Source of the DNA: Sialis fuliginosa
Lineage: Eukaryota; Arthropoda; Insecta; Megaloptera; Sialidae
Direction: 5' to 3'
Length of the DNA stretch: 64,000 bases
Assembly (NCBI GenBank): GCA_961205875.1
Contig: OY540816.1
Span: 17,370,701 to 17,434,700 of the forward strand
Both the position numbers and the translations under genes were made by a program. Below the pieces are notes generated by a model, which was given only the letters and a program-made list of their open reading frames with translations, searched no databases and was not told the DNA's origin. Positions 13,801-25,564 of this stretch are shown here, piece after piece; position 1 is the stretch's first letter, and every line of letters begins with the position of its first letter.

Positions 13801-15947
13801 GTTCTATGGTTATAACCTTTAAATTTCTTTTAGATTTCACATGGGAACAACAGCGTTTGGTTCATTTTTTGTAGCTTTAATAGATTTTTTAAAAACTATA
13901 GTCGAATTGCGTAGAGATCGTCATTTACGTAGGTCACGATCCACATTCGGAGGGATAACAGATAACATCTATTATTCATGTTGCTACTGCATTGCTAGTA
14001 TTTGTATAGAATGTCTACACTGCTTGTTAAAATTGATGAAATATGCTTCTCGTAATATTTACATACTTTGTTCTGTCCATGCAATGAATTTCTGTAAAAG
14101 TGGAAAAATGGCATTTTATTTAATGAGAAGAAATATATTCAAAGTTATTGTGATCACTCAAGTATGTTTACACTTTTGAAACCCAAAATACAAAAAACCC
14201 ACATAGCACATAGTATTATTATGTCCGGTATTATAAAGGAGCTCGCAAATTTGTTAGCTAGCAAGCACTTTCAATTGGGGTATAAAACTTATATGACTGT
14301 TCTATTGAAGTTTTTGACAGATAGTTTCACGCATAGGAAGTAAAAACAAAGGTAAGTATGTAAAGTATATTTACTCAAGTGTATTTACTAATCTTGAGTA
14401 AAAACAGTAAAAATCAACTTATGGCGCATGAAATTATCTATTAAAAACTCAAAAAGAACTGTCATATAAGTTTGATACCTCGTTTGAAAGTGTTTGCAAG
14501 TTTGCAAATTTGCACTCTCAAATGAGATATCAAACTTATATGACAGTTCTTTTGGAGTTTGTTGAAGACTTTGACAAGTTTCGTGCACGCGTTGTAGGTA
14601 AACACCAACGGTATTAAAATAGTGGTGATATTATGAAAATTATTTTGTACGGTCAAAGATGCCAACTGTGTTGCAATTAGTTGAAACGTCACTGCTCTAA
14701 TTTTCATAGTTAATCCATAGACAAGGTTAGTATATGTATAGGTTGCCTCATAACTTTTTGACCAATCAGCGGCTGCGTGTGATGACGTCACCCTGAGGAA
14801 CCTTTAAACGTTGTTTCATATATTAAGTTTTTTTTTTCAAATTATTTCGAATTTTTGGATATTTGTATTTAAAAAAAGTAAATATTATTGTTTATTACAG
14901 AAGCACAAATTATTACATATAATATTTTTTTATAAAAACTTTAAAATGATGTCAGAAATCAATGCTTAAAGAAAATACATTTCTTGGTTACACATAAAAA
15001 AACACTTGTTTAAAACTATAATTTATAATAATAAAATAATAAAAATTTAGATTTAAAACTCAGTACACTATCAATATCAAATGAAAATATTTAAAAACAA
15101 CTTACAATAAATCAGCTTAACTAAAATAAAGAGTAAATATAGTTTGACAGCCATTTATAATGTCAAAGAGTTCCTCACGATGACGCGTTCTCCCCTCTCA
15201 TGCCACTCCCCGCCAGAGTTATGAGGCAACCTATTACTTTACTAACCTTGATCCATAGATACATAGGTACTAGTACAGAATTAATACCCCATTTGAAAGT
15301 GCTTGCAAGTTAGCAAATTTTGCGAGCTCTTTTATAATATCGGACATAATTGTATTATTTTTTTTTGCTTAACAGGTAACACATAGGATTTTTATGGCAG
15401 CGAAATGCCTGATTCTTGTAATAATGTTATTGATTTCATATGGCCTAGTACGTGCAATGGAAAATAATCTTTTAAAAGATATTTATTTTACAACAGTTCC
15501 TATTGTTTTGACCATGTTTGGAACCATATTATTAACTTCTGGATTTTTTTCTGTTTACGATATCGCAATAGACTCAATATTCATTTGCTTCTGTAAGTTA
15601 ATTTTGTTGTTTTAATTAATTAATTAATTTTAAACTAGTTTTTTTATGTGTTGCATGTTGCATCATTCGTTATTTGAACAAATTATTTTTAAAATCTCAA
15701 CAATGGTAGTATTAAACTTTTTCACTTCTTGTAGTCAGAGCCGGCCTTAACAAGTCTGGCGCCCTGGGCGAGTTTTATTTCGCTAGTTATATTATTCAAT
15801 TAGCGAAAAAAATGTTTTGAAGAAAATAACAATTTATTTTTTAACTAACCATTTTTTTTAGTGGAGGACATGGAACGAAACGATGGTTCTAGTAAACGAC
15901 CTTATTTTATGTCAAAGGAGCTTATAACTTTATTAGAAAAAAAGTGA
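7891..15947 (+). CDS. Choline transporter-like protein (SLC44/CTL family), tandem copy 1; missing one exon, possibly a pseudogene
   Basis: Exons: 7891-7975, 8032-8169, 8230-8396, 9364-9562, [none], 9976-10141, 10220-10379, 10958-11129, 11899-12013, 12421-12574, 13834-14161, 15376-15592, 15862-15947 (stop TGA). SLC44 signatures: a first membrane segment after KRSKDRKCTDLP, GDPRKIDAVSDSHGNLCG, ICVKECPNHFF, GGAFAMWYWLRNKEDLPYY, NIYILCSVHAMNFCKSGKMA, and the C-terminal motif EDMERNDGSSKRPYF. The family is multi-pass membrane protein. Every exon of copy 2 has an intact counterpart except exon 5. Exon 4 ends in phase 1 and exon 6 starts in phase 0, so direct joining shifts frame. The 413-bp intervening stretch contains no CIPT-like exon. 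Introns carry MITE-A and MITE-D insertions. Either a recent pseudogene, a gene using an unseen exon, or an assembly gap. Confidence 0.82.
10581..10783. mobile_element. MITE-D copy in CTL copy 1 intron 7
   Basis: Ends CAAGGTATGTAAAGTAC / TTTACTAACCTTG, with internal TACGTCATCTGGGGTGCCC twice and GCTGATTGGTCAAAAGC. No clear target duplication. The 50 bp before it (AGATTAGGAAAGACTATG...AGTCCGTAT) recur at 52766-52818, so it sits in or beside another dispersed repeat. Confidence 0.7.
12076..12383. mobile_element. MITE-A copy in CTL copy 1 intron 9
   Basis: Ends TATCCGGTATTATAAAGGAG / CCTTTATAATACCGGACG, preceded by TAA. The interior matches the other MITE-A copies (TAGAGCAGTGATACTTCAAC, CAAAATAATTTTCATAATATCACCAC, ACGCGTGCGCG). 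The element occupies most of the intron between exons ending 12013 and starting 12421. Confidence 0.82.
12791..13121. mobile_element. MITE-A copy in CTL copy 1 intron 10 (opposite orientation)
   Basis: Ends TGTCTAGTATAATAAACGAG / TTTCTTTATAATACCGGGTA, flanked by TTA on the left and TAA on the right. The interior matches the reverse complement of the other copies. Confidence 0.8.
13492..13615. mobile_element. MITE-D short copy with near-perfect 9-bp target duplication
   Basis: Ends TAAGGTTGATAAATACA / TTTACATACCTTG with internal TTTTGACCAATCAGCTTGGG. Flanks GGCTTGACT (13483-13491) and GGCTCGACT (13616-13624) match at 8 of 9 positions. In CTL copy 1 intron 10. Confidence 0.82.
14222..15346. 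mobile_element. Composite MITE-A copy interrupted by MITE-D, in CTL copy 1 intron 11
   Basis: Left end TGTCCGGTATTATAAAGGAGC, right end GAGCTCTTTTATAATATCGGACA. Flanks are TTA and TAA. The left 290 bp look like a truncated MITE-A joined tail to tail with a second one near 14510. The second copy is split at 14722-15250 by a MITE-D. The whole intron between 14161 and 15376 is essentially transposon. Confidence 0.78.
14722..15250. mobile_element. MITE-D full-length copy nested in MITE-A, perfect 9-bp target duplication
   Basis: Ends CAAGGTTAGTATATG / TTACTTTACTAACCTTG, then subterminal AGGTTGCCTCATAAC / GTTATGAGGCAACCT. The 9-bp repeat ATCCATAGA is present at 14713-14721 and 15251-15259, and one copy of it belongs to the host MITE-A sequence. 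A 9-bp duplication points to a Mutator-like (MULE) transposase. Confidence 0.88.
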
Positions 15948-16680
15948 TATTTAATTTAATATTATATATTTCAATGGCAAGAAATAAGAAAATATTAATA
16001 AAAATATTTTAGAAAATGTATAAATGCGTTTGATAAAAAAAGAAAAAATAATTACAAATAATAAAATGATACTTTACTACATAATCTTGATTATTTTAGC
16101 TTTGTGTGATTCACCATAAGAAATATTGTTTTTAGAACATTTTTTTAACTGTTACATTCTTGTCAGTACAACAGAGCAATATTGGAAATATAAGGTGAAA
16201 TTAATATAAAATTATTTTAAAAAAAAATTATATACCCACTCCCCTATTCCGATTTTGGTAATTTTTATATGAAACCATTTACTAGCCAAACCCAATTAAC
16301 AAAAAGATTTAGTCAGACAGATATGGAAGAGAAGGTGTTTTATTTGACCTAAAATGGAAATTGAGTAAAAATTTTAAAATCAGAGATCAAGAATTTGACT
16401 GTTTTCAGAAATACCACAGTTAAATATGTAAATATAATAAAAATATTCCTTAAAAGTTGAAATAAATAAGATAAAATATAAATAAACTTTTATTACTTAA
16501 GTATAAATTACATACTACTTAATTAATTAAGTAATTACATTTTACAAACTCAATTATGTTAATTATTACAATAGTTTTTCAAGAAAAATAATTTCAGTAC
16601 TAGATTCATTGATGCTGTTATATTATTATAAAAATATCAGACAAGGCTTGTTTAAAGTAGCCATGCGATAACAATAATTA
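15948..16680. other. Intergenic stretch between CTL copy 1 and MED30
   Basis: Low-complexity AT-rich sequence. It probably contains the convergent 3'UTRs of the two genes. No coding or repeat structure that I can support. Confidence 0.4.
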
Positions 16681-18109
16681 TTACGATCGTCTCATATTTA
16701 ACATGGTATTAATTTCCCAAATAATTCTTCGTAAATGATCAATGACTTCTTTCAGCTGCTTGTTTTTCAAAACGACTTGTTCCATATACTCCCTGTGTTC
16801 ATCACACACAGCTCGATATGCTTCTGTTTGTTTCTTTTCATCAGATTTGACATCAAGCTCATCTTTATAAGGAACTAAACTTTCAATATGTGTATATTCC
16901 ATACCTTGGACTTGACAGTTTTCATTACATTTTTCATAAATAAGCCGCAGTCTTTTGAATAATAATCTAATTGTACGTAATTGTTCTTGTATTTTTGTTT
17001 TTCTGTCATTACTTGTATTGGCTCCTTGTGTGGTGCCATTCGGAGGCTGAAATAATAAAAAAAATTGCTAGATACTTTTTCACAATAATTGTATTAAAAA
17101 AATTATTAAACTAACCTGCGTAACTTTCAAAAATTGGAAGACTTCCTGCGTTCTACTGACAATATCATGTACAGTTTCCTGTCCGAATCTACACAAAGAA
17201 ACGATGTTAAACTCTTTAGTTTGTGTTGGTGCTGATGGTGTGGCTGCTGGGTTAGACACAACAGTAGGGGCTCCAGATACTGAACCTGTCACCATATTTG
17301 GAGTGACCGATTGAGGTGCGCTCACTTGCTGTGATTGTTGGACTTGCTGTTGTTGGTGTAACATTTGTTGTTGTTGAAGTTGTTGCATTTGAAGCTGGTT
17401 TTGTGCTTGCTGTAGGAATAATACTGATGATTTTAGAATATAGGTATTAATGAAATATTTTAACTCATTGTCAGTTTGCAACATTTATTCTAACTATAGC
17501 ATTTGATCCATTTAAATTATTATGTTATATGACATATTTTTTCAGAATTTTTTATAATAATACCACCCCATTTGTAATTACAGTGAAACCTGCCTAAACC
17601 GGACCCTCTATATACTGGTAACATGGACATTCAGAAAATAAATTTCAGGAACTGTTTGCATAAATAACCTGACTTGGATAGATTATTTTATGCATAATAC
17701 ATAGTACATACCATATTATGGAACGATTTTTGCAAAACTTAGCATTATCAAAATATCAATTTTAAATTTTAAAATGGTGCAGACTACTGAAAAATAGTTG
17801 TATACAAACCTGTTGCTGAACAAGATTATTTTGCATATTTGGCGTCATTCCATATTGTTGGTTTATTTGACCCATCATTTGATTTGGCATAACGCCTGCC
17901 ATTTGCCCTGACATTGGACCAGTCATTTGATTACCTATTTGGTTTCCCATGGCCATATTTTGCATATGTGATGACATTTGATTTTGCATACCTCCACCCA
18001 TTTGACCAGGCATTGCATTTGCCATTTGGCCAGGGCCAAATTGATTTCGTAAGCCTGTTTGCTGTGGATTTGGAAATCCGGTAGAAAATTGATGAGGCGG
18101 TCCAGACAT
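16681..18109 (-). CDS. MED30: Mediator complex subunit 30
   Basis: Component of the Mediator complex that links transcription factors to RNA polymerase II; nuclear. Three exons on the minus strand: 17810-18109, 17116-17409, 16681-17046 (all phase 0), 319 residues. Residues 1-100 are Gly/Met/Gln-rich, with repeated GQM and NQM steps; residues 101-120 are a polyglutamine region. The conserved part follows: RFGQETVHDIVSRTQEVFQF, then RLLFKRLRLIYEKCNENC, and a C-terminal helix ending LKEVIDHLRRIIWEINTMLN. This matches the MED30 fold as I know it. Vertebrate MED30 is much shorter because it lacks the long Gln/Met-rich N-terminus; insect versions are long. It lies between the two tandem CTL genes in opposite orientation. 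Start chosen as the first Met of the open exon (MSGPPHQF). Confidence 0.92.
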
Positions 18110-18499
18110 TTTTCTGTCACCATATATTAATTTTATACTTTGTATACGAAATATTTATATGCTTGTATCGGGATATTTATCAAACTTTATGCAGTATTTT
18201 GTGGTAAAAATAAAATGTAAGTATGCACTTTCATAACCTAAAAAGTGATATTATTTTCTCTATCATTTAATAATTGAATAATATGCTTTAAAATTCCAAG
18301 CTCTTATTCAGATTTACATATTTTGTAACGAATGTAAATTATTGAAACTTTATAATAAATATTATAATTCTTTTAAACTTTTTGACAAACAACACAGAAC
18401 AATTATGAAGAAGCGACATATATTGTTAAATATATGTGCGTCCCTCTAGCGGTCGTTCAGATGAAGTAATAAAAGATGAGCTCTTCACATGTACGTATG

Positions 18500-18670
18500 T
18501 AGTCTAATCTGCTCCTCGACCAATCAGCGTTGGCGCGGAAATTGATGTCACCACGAAGACATTTTCAAATGTTAGAAATGGAATATCAATTACAAAAAAT
18601 TCCTTTATTTATTGTTGTTTTCGGATTTTTTGATATTTTAACAATACATACAATTAAAGAAGTACAAATT
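18500..18670. mobile_element. Truncated MITE-D-related fragment
   Basis: GACCAATCAGCGTTGGCGCG, GATGTCACCACGAAGACATTTTCAAATGTT, GAATATCAATTACAAAAAATTCCTTT and GAAGTACAAATT match the element at 58540-58922. End repeats are not clear here. Confidence 0.6.
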
Positions 18671-18783
18671 AGGCATTACAAAATAATAAAAAAGCTATCA
18701 TATCATAATAATTATTATAGTTGATTAATACATGAAATAATCCATACGCATAACGGAGGGTTAAATACCACACTAGCCTTGAG

Positions 18784-18993
18784 TTGCATAAAGAAAAATT
18801 AATCATGATTAGTTAATCGACTATTTCAAAACCATAATTATATTAATTCTTAACGTTAACTACGGTTATGGTGAATCTCTACAGTAAAAAATAATCACAA
18901 TTAATGAATCGTTCATAAACTAATTCCGTGATTACGTTAAATCATGGATTGAAAACGGACGATTATAACTAATCGTAATTATTTATTATGCAA
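18784..18993. mobile_element. MITE-F (TTGCATAA ends)
   Basis: Imperfect terminal inverted repeat: TTGCATAAAGAAAAATTAAT...GATTAGTTAATCG at the left and CGATTATAACTAATCG...AATTATTTATTATGCAA at the right. A 73-bp relative with the same ends lies at 24783-24855. It sits about 120 bp upstream of the CTL copy 2 start codon. Confidence 0.6.
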
Positions 18994-19111
18994 CCCACCA
19001 TAGATATATAGAATAAAAAAGTAAAATAAATACGTCATAGTAAACTATGGTGTAAATTAAATAAAACAAAAGAATTTTGATTCCTCTGTTATTAGTTTTT
19101 TTGTTCTTAAA

Positions 19112-22100
19112 ATGTCCAGAAATCCAAGCAGTTCTAGAAAACAAAGCAGTTCCAGGACTCCGAGCAGTTCTAGAAATAAAAAAAAATCTATTGATGAAGA
19201 CATTGATGATGATGATGATGACAGTTCGTCATCAGAAAGTGACAATGGTATCTATTTATTGAGTTTTAGTGTATTATAATATAGTGTATATATAACATTA
19301 TACCAAATTTATTTTTAGATTTATTGAATGTGCCTTTTAAATATGATCCTGATTTCGATGGTCCTAAGAGAAGTAAAGATAGAAAATGTACAGATTTGCC
19401 ATGTTTGATCTTATTTATAATATCTTGTTTAGTTTGGTTTTGCATTTGCTTATATGGTAAGTACGTACTTACATGTACACGCATCTAGTACCTATATTAT
19501 TATGTAATTATATAAAAAAAATGTAAGACAATTAAAACCATTGCCCAGTTGTAACTGAGGCCAATTTTTTTTTATTAAAAATTACAAAAAATATCTTTTA
19601 TGCTTTCAGTATTGATAATGGGTGATCCAAGAAAAATCAATGCTGTTTCTGATTCACATGGCAATTTATGTGGAGTTGATAAAAATGTTGAAGACAAACC
19701 GTACCTGTTTTATTTAGACATTAGATATTGCCAAACAAACGTTAATTCAACAAGCAAATTGTTGTGTGCTTCTAAAAAGGTTTCTTTAAATTAGTAATCA
19801 TTGTAATATAATACTTTTGTTCCATTACTATCATTTGCTGAAGGCTTTAATTAAAAAAATTGTTTAAGACGATCACAAAGCTTATGGCACTAGTCCTAAT
19901 TCTTTAGAGATGTATTCGAGTAGTTTGCATATTGTATGCTAAATCATGGCATAGATTAGTATGCTGTTAGCATTTGACAAAATCAATTAATTAATGTATA
20001 CATATTATTTTCTTACAGATATGTGTAAAAGAATGTCCTAATCATTTCTTTTACTATGATAGTACAAAATATAAAAAAGAAGATGTAGAAAAGATAAAAG
20101 AAGATATGATATGTATGGATACAGTAAATAAAGATAATCTAAAGGACTTAGAAGACATACAACAAGTTATGGTTAAGGGAGATTGTTCAAAATTAGTAAT
20201 GGAGAGTGAACCTAGTATGTAATATAGCAGGTTTTTTTGCCATATTGATTTTTTTGATAATTTAATCTGCAACTATTACAAATAAATAATACATTTTTTT
20301 CTTATATTGTGTTTACATTCAGAAGTTGTCAACGAGATTAAAACAATAATTTTTTGTTCATAAGCCCATGTCCACAAACGAGCAGTTTTTGGTTGAAATT
20401 TTTTGTAACTTGGGGAAAGATAGTTCAAAATATGTTGATCAAAAGTTGTAATTCTTCTTATCAACTTTTAGAAAAAATTCATAATATCGTAACCAACATA
20501 ACTTAATTTTGCAATAAATGTCGCTTACGATACTTTGCAGGTGACAATATGTACAATTGTACTTATGTGCGTATTGAAAATTTGTACCATTATCTATTTA
20601 ATTTTTGGTTTATTATTTTAACATATTATTATACTGAGTTGTTTAAGTTCTGTATCTTCTATAATAGATAGTATAATTTTGTGTTTATATATTAATTTTT
20701 CTAATATACAAAAATAACAATTTTTGTTTATTTTCAGTTCATGATTTGTGTATACCAACTGAAGAAAGTATGAATGATGTTGAACGAGTTTCTATAGTGG
20801 GATTGGGTACAAGGGAATCTGTGGAAGAACTGAGAGATGTTAGATCGGTAATAGTAATAATATTTAAACATAAATAAATCAATAGTAGAAAGGAAATACA
20901 AGTATGTATATGTAGTTTTTATATACGCAGTAAAGTTTTCATATTATAAATCTATTAGAAAATAGATTTATAAATTAATTTTAAAAATATATTAAGCTAC
21001 GGACCAGCCTGCGAGTTTGGTTCAGAGCAATCAGCTTGAAGCGAGCCGCGCTCGTAGGTCGATACGTGGCTTTAAATTTAATGTTTTGTAGCTTTGGTGA
21101 AATAATTATATACAATTGTACTCTGCTTGAAACTCATACTGTCTGAGACCTTTAAATTGTAATCAACTTTAACTGTATACATTCAATATATGAGAATTTG
21201 TTACAGATGCTAAATAACATTTTATCTGATGTCAAGTTGTCCGTAATTCCGGTAGGCATAGGTCTTTGCATTGCAACATTGTTGGCGATATTGATACTTT
21301 TCTTTTTGACAGTGTGTACAGTCGGTACAGTTGTTACATTAATAGTGTTATCTATAACAATAAGTTTACTTAGTAAGTATGTATTAAAACAATTACATTT
21401 ATTATTTATATTAGCAATTTATCATGTTACAAAGTTTAAATTTTCACTAGATATTTAAATTTGTTTACACACATGCAACACCTGTTTGAAGCATTTTTAA
21501 AATTATTTAGGCCTTTTTTAGTTAAACAACTATTCAAAGGGTCCTAAAAATTGCAAATATTTGTTTTCAGTTGGAATGTTTTGCATTTTTGTCTTCTTGA
21601 CCACCTACTCAATGGGATATTTAGTATCTGGAATCCTTGCTATGGTGGGTTGCTTTTTCTGGTCTTTCATATTTTGTGTATATCGAAAAACATTGTGTAT
21701 AGCAATTCATACAATTAAAGAAGCTACAAAGTGAGTATTTTAATTTGTTGTTAAAATTTAATAAAGCTAATCTAATGAAATTTTGTAATATTAGTTGCAA
21801 TATTTAAATTTAATATCACAGGGCATAGTTTCCATTACATCTGGTTGTTTTTCTTACAAATATAATAACTATGTAATTCTTCATAAACCCCAAAAGTAAA
21901 AGAAATACATCTGAATGTGTGAAATTCATAATATTATATCCTATTTATTAAACATTCTTAAATATATATGAGTAAATTTAATTTTTATATATTTTAGGGC
22001 CGTTAAGGATATAAAGAGTTCTATATTTTACCCAATAATTCCTTATATCATTCAAATGTTGGTTTTGTCAACAACCATCGCAACAAACGTAATCGTAGTA

Positions 22101-24642
22101 ACACTTGGTGAAAAAAGTTTTGAAACTAAAGGAGAAACATATGGTATAGGAAGAGATAAAATTACAGTAATTAAAACCTTATTAATAATATAACACATTT
22201 TAATTAACGTCAGAACAAATCAATGCAATCAATTAATTAGAACCAGTTTTAAAATTATAATAGCTTAGAGTATGAACAATAATAATAATAGATTATATGC
22301 TAAAAATGATTTAGTTCGTTATTTTGTTGATTTTGATTTAATAATTTATGAAAATCTTTATTAAATATTTAATTTTATAACATTATTTACCTGCTTGCAA
22401 ACTAATACTAATGAAACTAACTCTAAATAATAATATTAGATCAGGTAAATTGTGAATTGATATAAGGCAACATTTTTTGTGAAGTTAATATTTCAAGCTA
22501 TACATTATTGTACAACCAATGCGTTTTATTTATTTACTCTGTATACATATATATAAATTACACATGCAATCATTTAATTAATGTATTACACTAATTCTGT
22601 TATTAGGTAGGGCAGAAATGTGATCCTGAAAAATTCTTAGAAAAGTGCCAACATTTGTGTTTAAAACATATAGAATGTGCGTACACCTACAATATTGGAT
22701 TCGCAGAAATGATTATGATAGGTATTATTATTATTATTATAACAATTTAAGCTGAAATTTCATTTCTCGATAAATCAGAAATGTCAAGAAAAATAAACAC
22801 TTATCCTATAAATTATTAAAATGTTGTTTTGTTCATAACAGGAGTTTCTTTCTTTATTTATTTATGGATAATGTTCTTTATAACTGCTACAAATGAAATG
22901 GTTATGGGTGGCGCTTTTGCTATGTGGTATTGGCTAAGAAATAAAAAAGATCTTCCATATTATACCATCAGTATAAGTGTTAAACGTGTAGTGAGGTACT
23001 AATAACAAATTTAATTATATTTTACGCAAGGACAACTACAAAAATATATTTGAATATTAAATATTTCATGTTAGCTTTAATAAGCAAATAAATAGAATCT
23101 CGCAATGGGTTTTTTTTTTTAGATTTCACATGGGAACAACAGCGCTCGGTTCATTTTTTGTAGCTGTAGTAGAATTTATTAAAACTCTAATAGAAAGGCA
23201 AAGAAGAGAGATGCAAGAAGAAGGAAATCTTTGTGCAATGGTTTGCTTCATTTGTCTTGAAATGTGTATACAGTGCCTTCAAGAATTATTGAAATATATT
23301 AACCGTAATGCGTACATTCTTTGTTCTGTACATGCAATGAATTTCTGTAAAAGTGGAAAGATGGCATTTTATTTATTGAAAAGGAACATACTAAAAGTTA
23401 TTGTGGTCACGCAAGTATGTTTTATATTTTTTCAACTCTAAAAATGTACATACCCTAATTATAAGTGGCATTTTATGCATTTTGGAAAATCTGATTTCTG
23501 GAATTCCTGTTGTGTGTAGATGTTTAATTTTAAATATAAATTTATTATTTGTTTATTGAATCTATCATTGGTGGTGACCTTGGTGGATATGGCAGTGAAT
23601 TTCAGATTTACAAAAAATCATTTGATAAGATATGACCACTAAGTTATTTTATGACCTAAAATAAATCCTCGTCAAAGGATTACCCTGAAGTTCAATTTTA
23701 AGAGGTGCTGCAAAGAGGGTTCCATTTCCCATTTAAATAACATGGAGAAATTATTCTTTAGTACTAAAGTTCGTATTACTGATACATGATAACTGTTGAA
23801 AATTTTTTAAGGACATCATTTTGTAGAAGATAACATTTTATAGAAAAGTGTTTATAAAGTCATGACCCTCAATTGAACATATCAAAATTCTAAATGATTT
23901 ATTTGTTAAAATGAATGTCTAAAAGGCTCTTACAACTGAACTATTTATTTTCATAAAAATAAGTTCAATGTATAAAAAGCCCACGTTATATTACTATATT
24001 TTTAGTGCATAAAATGTATTATTGTAAATCCCACATGGTTTATAAGTATTACTAAGAATTATTTTTCATTTCTTGATAGATAACAGAAAAGATCTTTATG
24101 GCAGCAACCTTTTTGATTCTTTTAATAATGTTGCTGATTTCATACATCATAGTAAAAATTTTTGAAAATAATCTTTTAAAAGACGTATATTTTATATGGA
24201 TTCCTATTGGTTTAACTGTGTTTGGAAGTTTGTTAATATCTACTGCATTTTTCTCTGTTTATGATATGGCAATAGACTCAATATTCATTTGCTTCTGTAA
24301 GTTCATTTTGTTGTTTTAATTGATTAATTAATTTTAAATGGTGGTTTTTATTTTTGAAGATTTGCTTCATCAATCGGTATAAGAACAAATTAATGCAACA
24401 GTGAATTAATTTATTATTCAATATGAGTGTTTTTATTGGCAATAAGATAATAATCACAACGCTAGTATAATAATTTTTATTACCATAGTAGAGATTAATA
24501 TAACTTTATTCCACTTTTATTAAAGATTTATTTCTAATTTTCAGTGGAGGACATGGAGCGAAACGATGGTTCTAGTAAACGACCTTATTTTATGTCAAGG
24601 GAGCTTATAAAATTATTACAAAAAGATGACTTAACTTTCTAG
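19112..24642 (+). CDS. Choline transporter-like protein (SLC44/CTL family), tandem copy 2, intact
   Basis: The SLC44 family transports choline and related amines across plasma and organelle membranes. Thirteen exons: 19112-19247, 19319-19456, 19610-19779, 20019-20214, 20738-20847, 21207-21372, 21571-21730, 21998-22166, 22607-22721, 22842-22995, 23123-23414, 24080-24296, 24545-24642; phases all agree and give 706 residues, normal for the family. The N-terminus is Ser/Arg-rich, then Asp-rich. First membrane segment at about 72-91, then a Cys-containing extracellular loop (GDPRKINAVSDSHGNLCG, ICVKECPNHFF, LCIPTEES). Repeated membrane segments follow, with GGAFAMWYWLRNKKDLPYY, AYILCSVHAMNFCKSGKMA and the C-terminal EDMERNDGSSKRPYF signature. 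The donor at 22167 (ACA|GTAATT) is chosen by phase and by comparison with copy 1. Unlike copy 1, its introns carry no recognised MITE. Confidence 0.92.
20738..20847 (+). other. Exon 5 of CTL copy 2, absent from copy 1
   Basis: This 110-nt exon encodes IHDLCIPTEESMNDVERV and so on. It enters in phase 1 and leaves in phase 0, so it cannot be skipped without a frameshift. Nothing similar is found between 9563 and 9975 in copy 1. Confidence 0.8.
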
Positions 24643-25564
24643 TACAGATTTCATTTGCAACAATAGCAATTAATAAGAAAAAATATGTATAGTAAGTGAC
24701 TAAACCTCCTATTTGGTTTGGTTTAGAGTTAGTTAATTGTCTGTTTACTATTCATGATGTTAAGTCTAAATGTTAAATATAATTGCATAAATTAAAAAAT
24801 AATCAGTTATTAAATGGAAGTGTTTTTCTAATCATGATTATTTTGGGTTATGCAATTATGTAAAGTTTTTCTATATTTGAATCAAGGATCGATAAATATT
24901 TCTATTACATAATATTATAACGTTATTTAGAATTTAGGTACAACAGGGTAATGCTGAAGATATAGTTAAGGAAATTAATATAATTATAGAATACAAATCT
25001 TTTTTATAAGATTATTTAAATTTATCAAACAATGCATATTTTCTATCCTTGATTATTATAGATAACTCTCCCCACTGAAACTTGTTTTTAATGTATTTTT
25101 GTATTCTCGGTTATTCTATTTGTCACTCAAAAATAGAATTAAGTAATTATAATTTTATTATTATATTATATTTTAATCATAATTCAATTTGCTTAAAGAC
25201 GAGAATGGGAAGATTATCTATTTAGATTTATATACTACGGATTATGTTAAGTAAGTTATTGTTAAAAATATGTAAATGTAAACTTGTTACGCAAATAAAT
25301 TAAAATAATAAATTTTGTAGTAGTAGAAAACTGGAAAATATAAAGTAAAGAATTAAAAGTATTATAGTAAAATTTTCAATAATAATTTTATTAAACAAAG
25401 TATAAATATTTACATATCACAAAAAATTGACTAATTTTCCTATTATCAATAAATAATGTCTACTACAATTATATAAAATATACTTGAAAAGTAATTTTAC
25501 TAAAAAATAATGTTAGAGTGACTTAACAATCACCTATATATTATTCATCATTTATAGCATTGAA
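24643..25564. other. Convergent 3' region between CTL copy 2 and EndoG
   Basis: Very AT-rich. A short MITE-F relative (TTGCATAAATTAAAAAATAATCA / TGATTATTTTGGGTTATGCAA) is at 24783-24855. On the minus strand an AATAAA about 175 bp past the EndoG stop (TTTATT near 25387) could be its polyadenylation signal. Confidence 0.45.

Noticed and set aside
14388-14791. ORFs similar to those at 31205 and 59791 (VTQLASxTVQNNFHNITT)
   Set aside because: The shared peptide is a chance open frame through MITE-A; it is broken at different places in each copy and has no start or domain.
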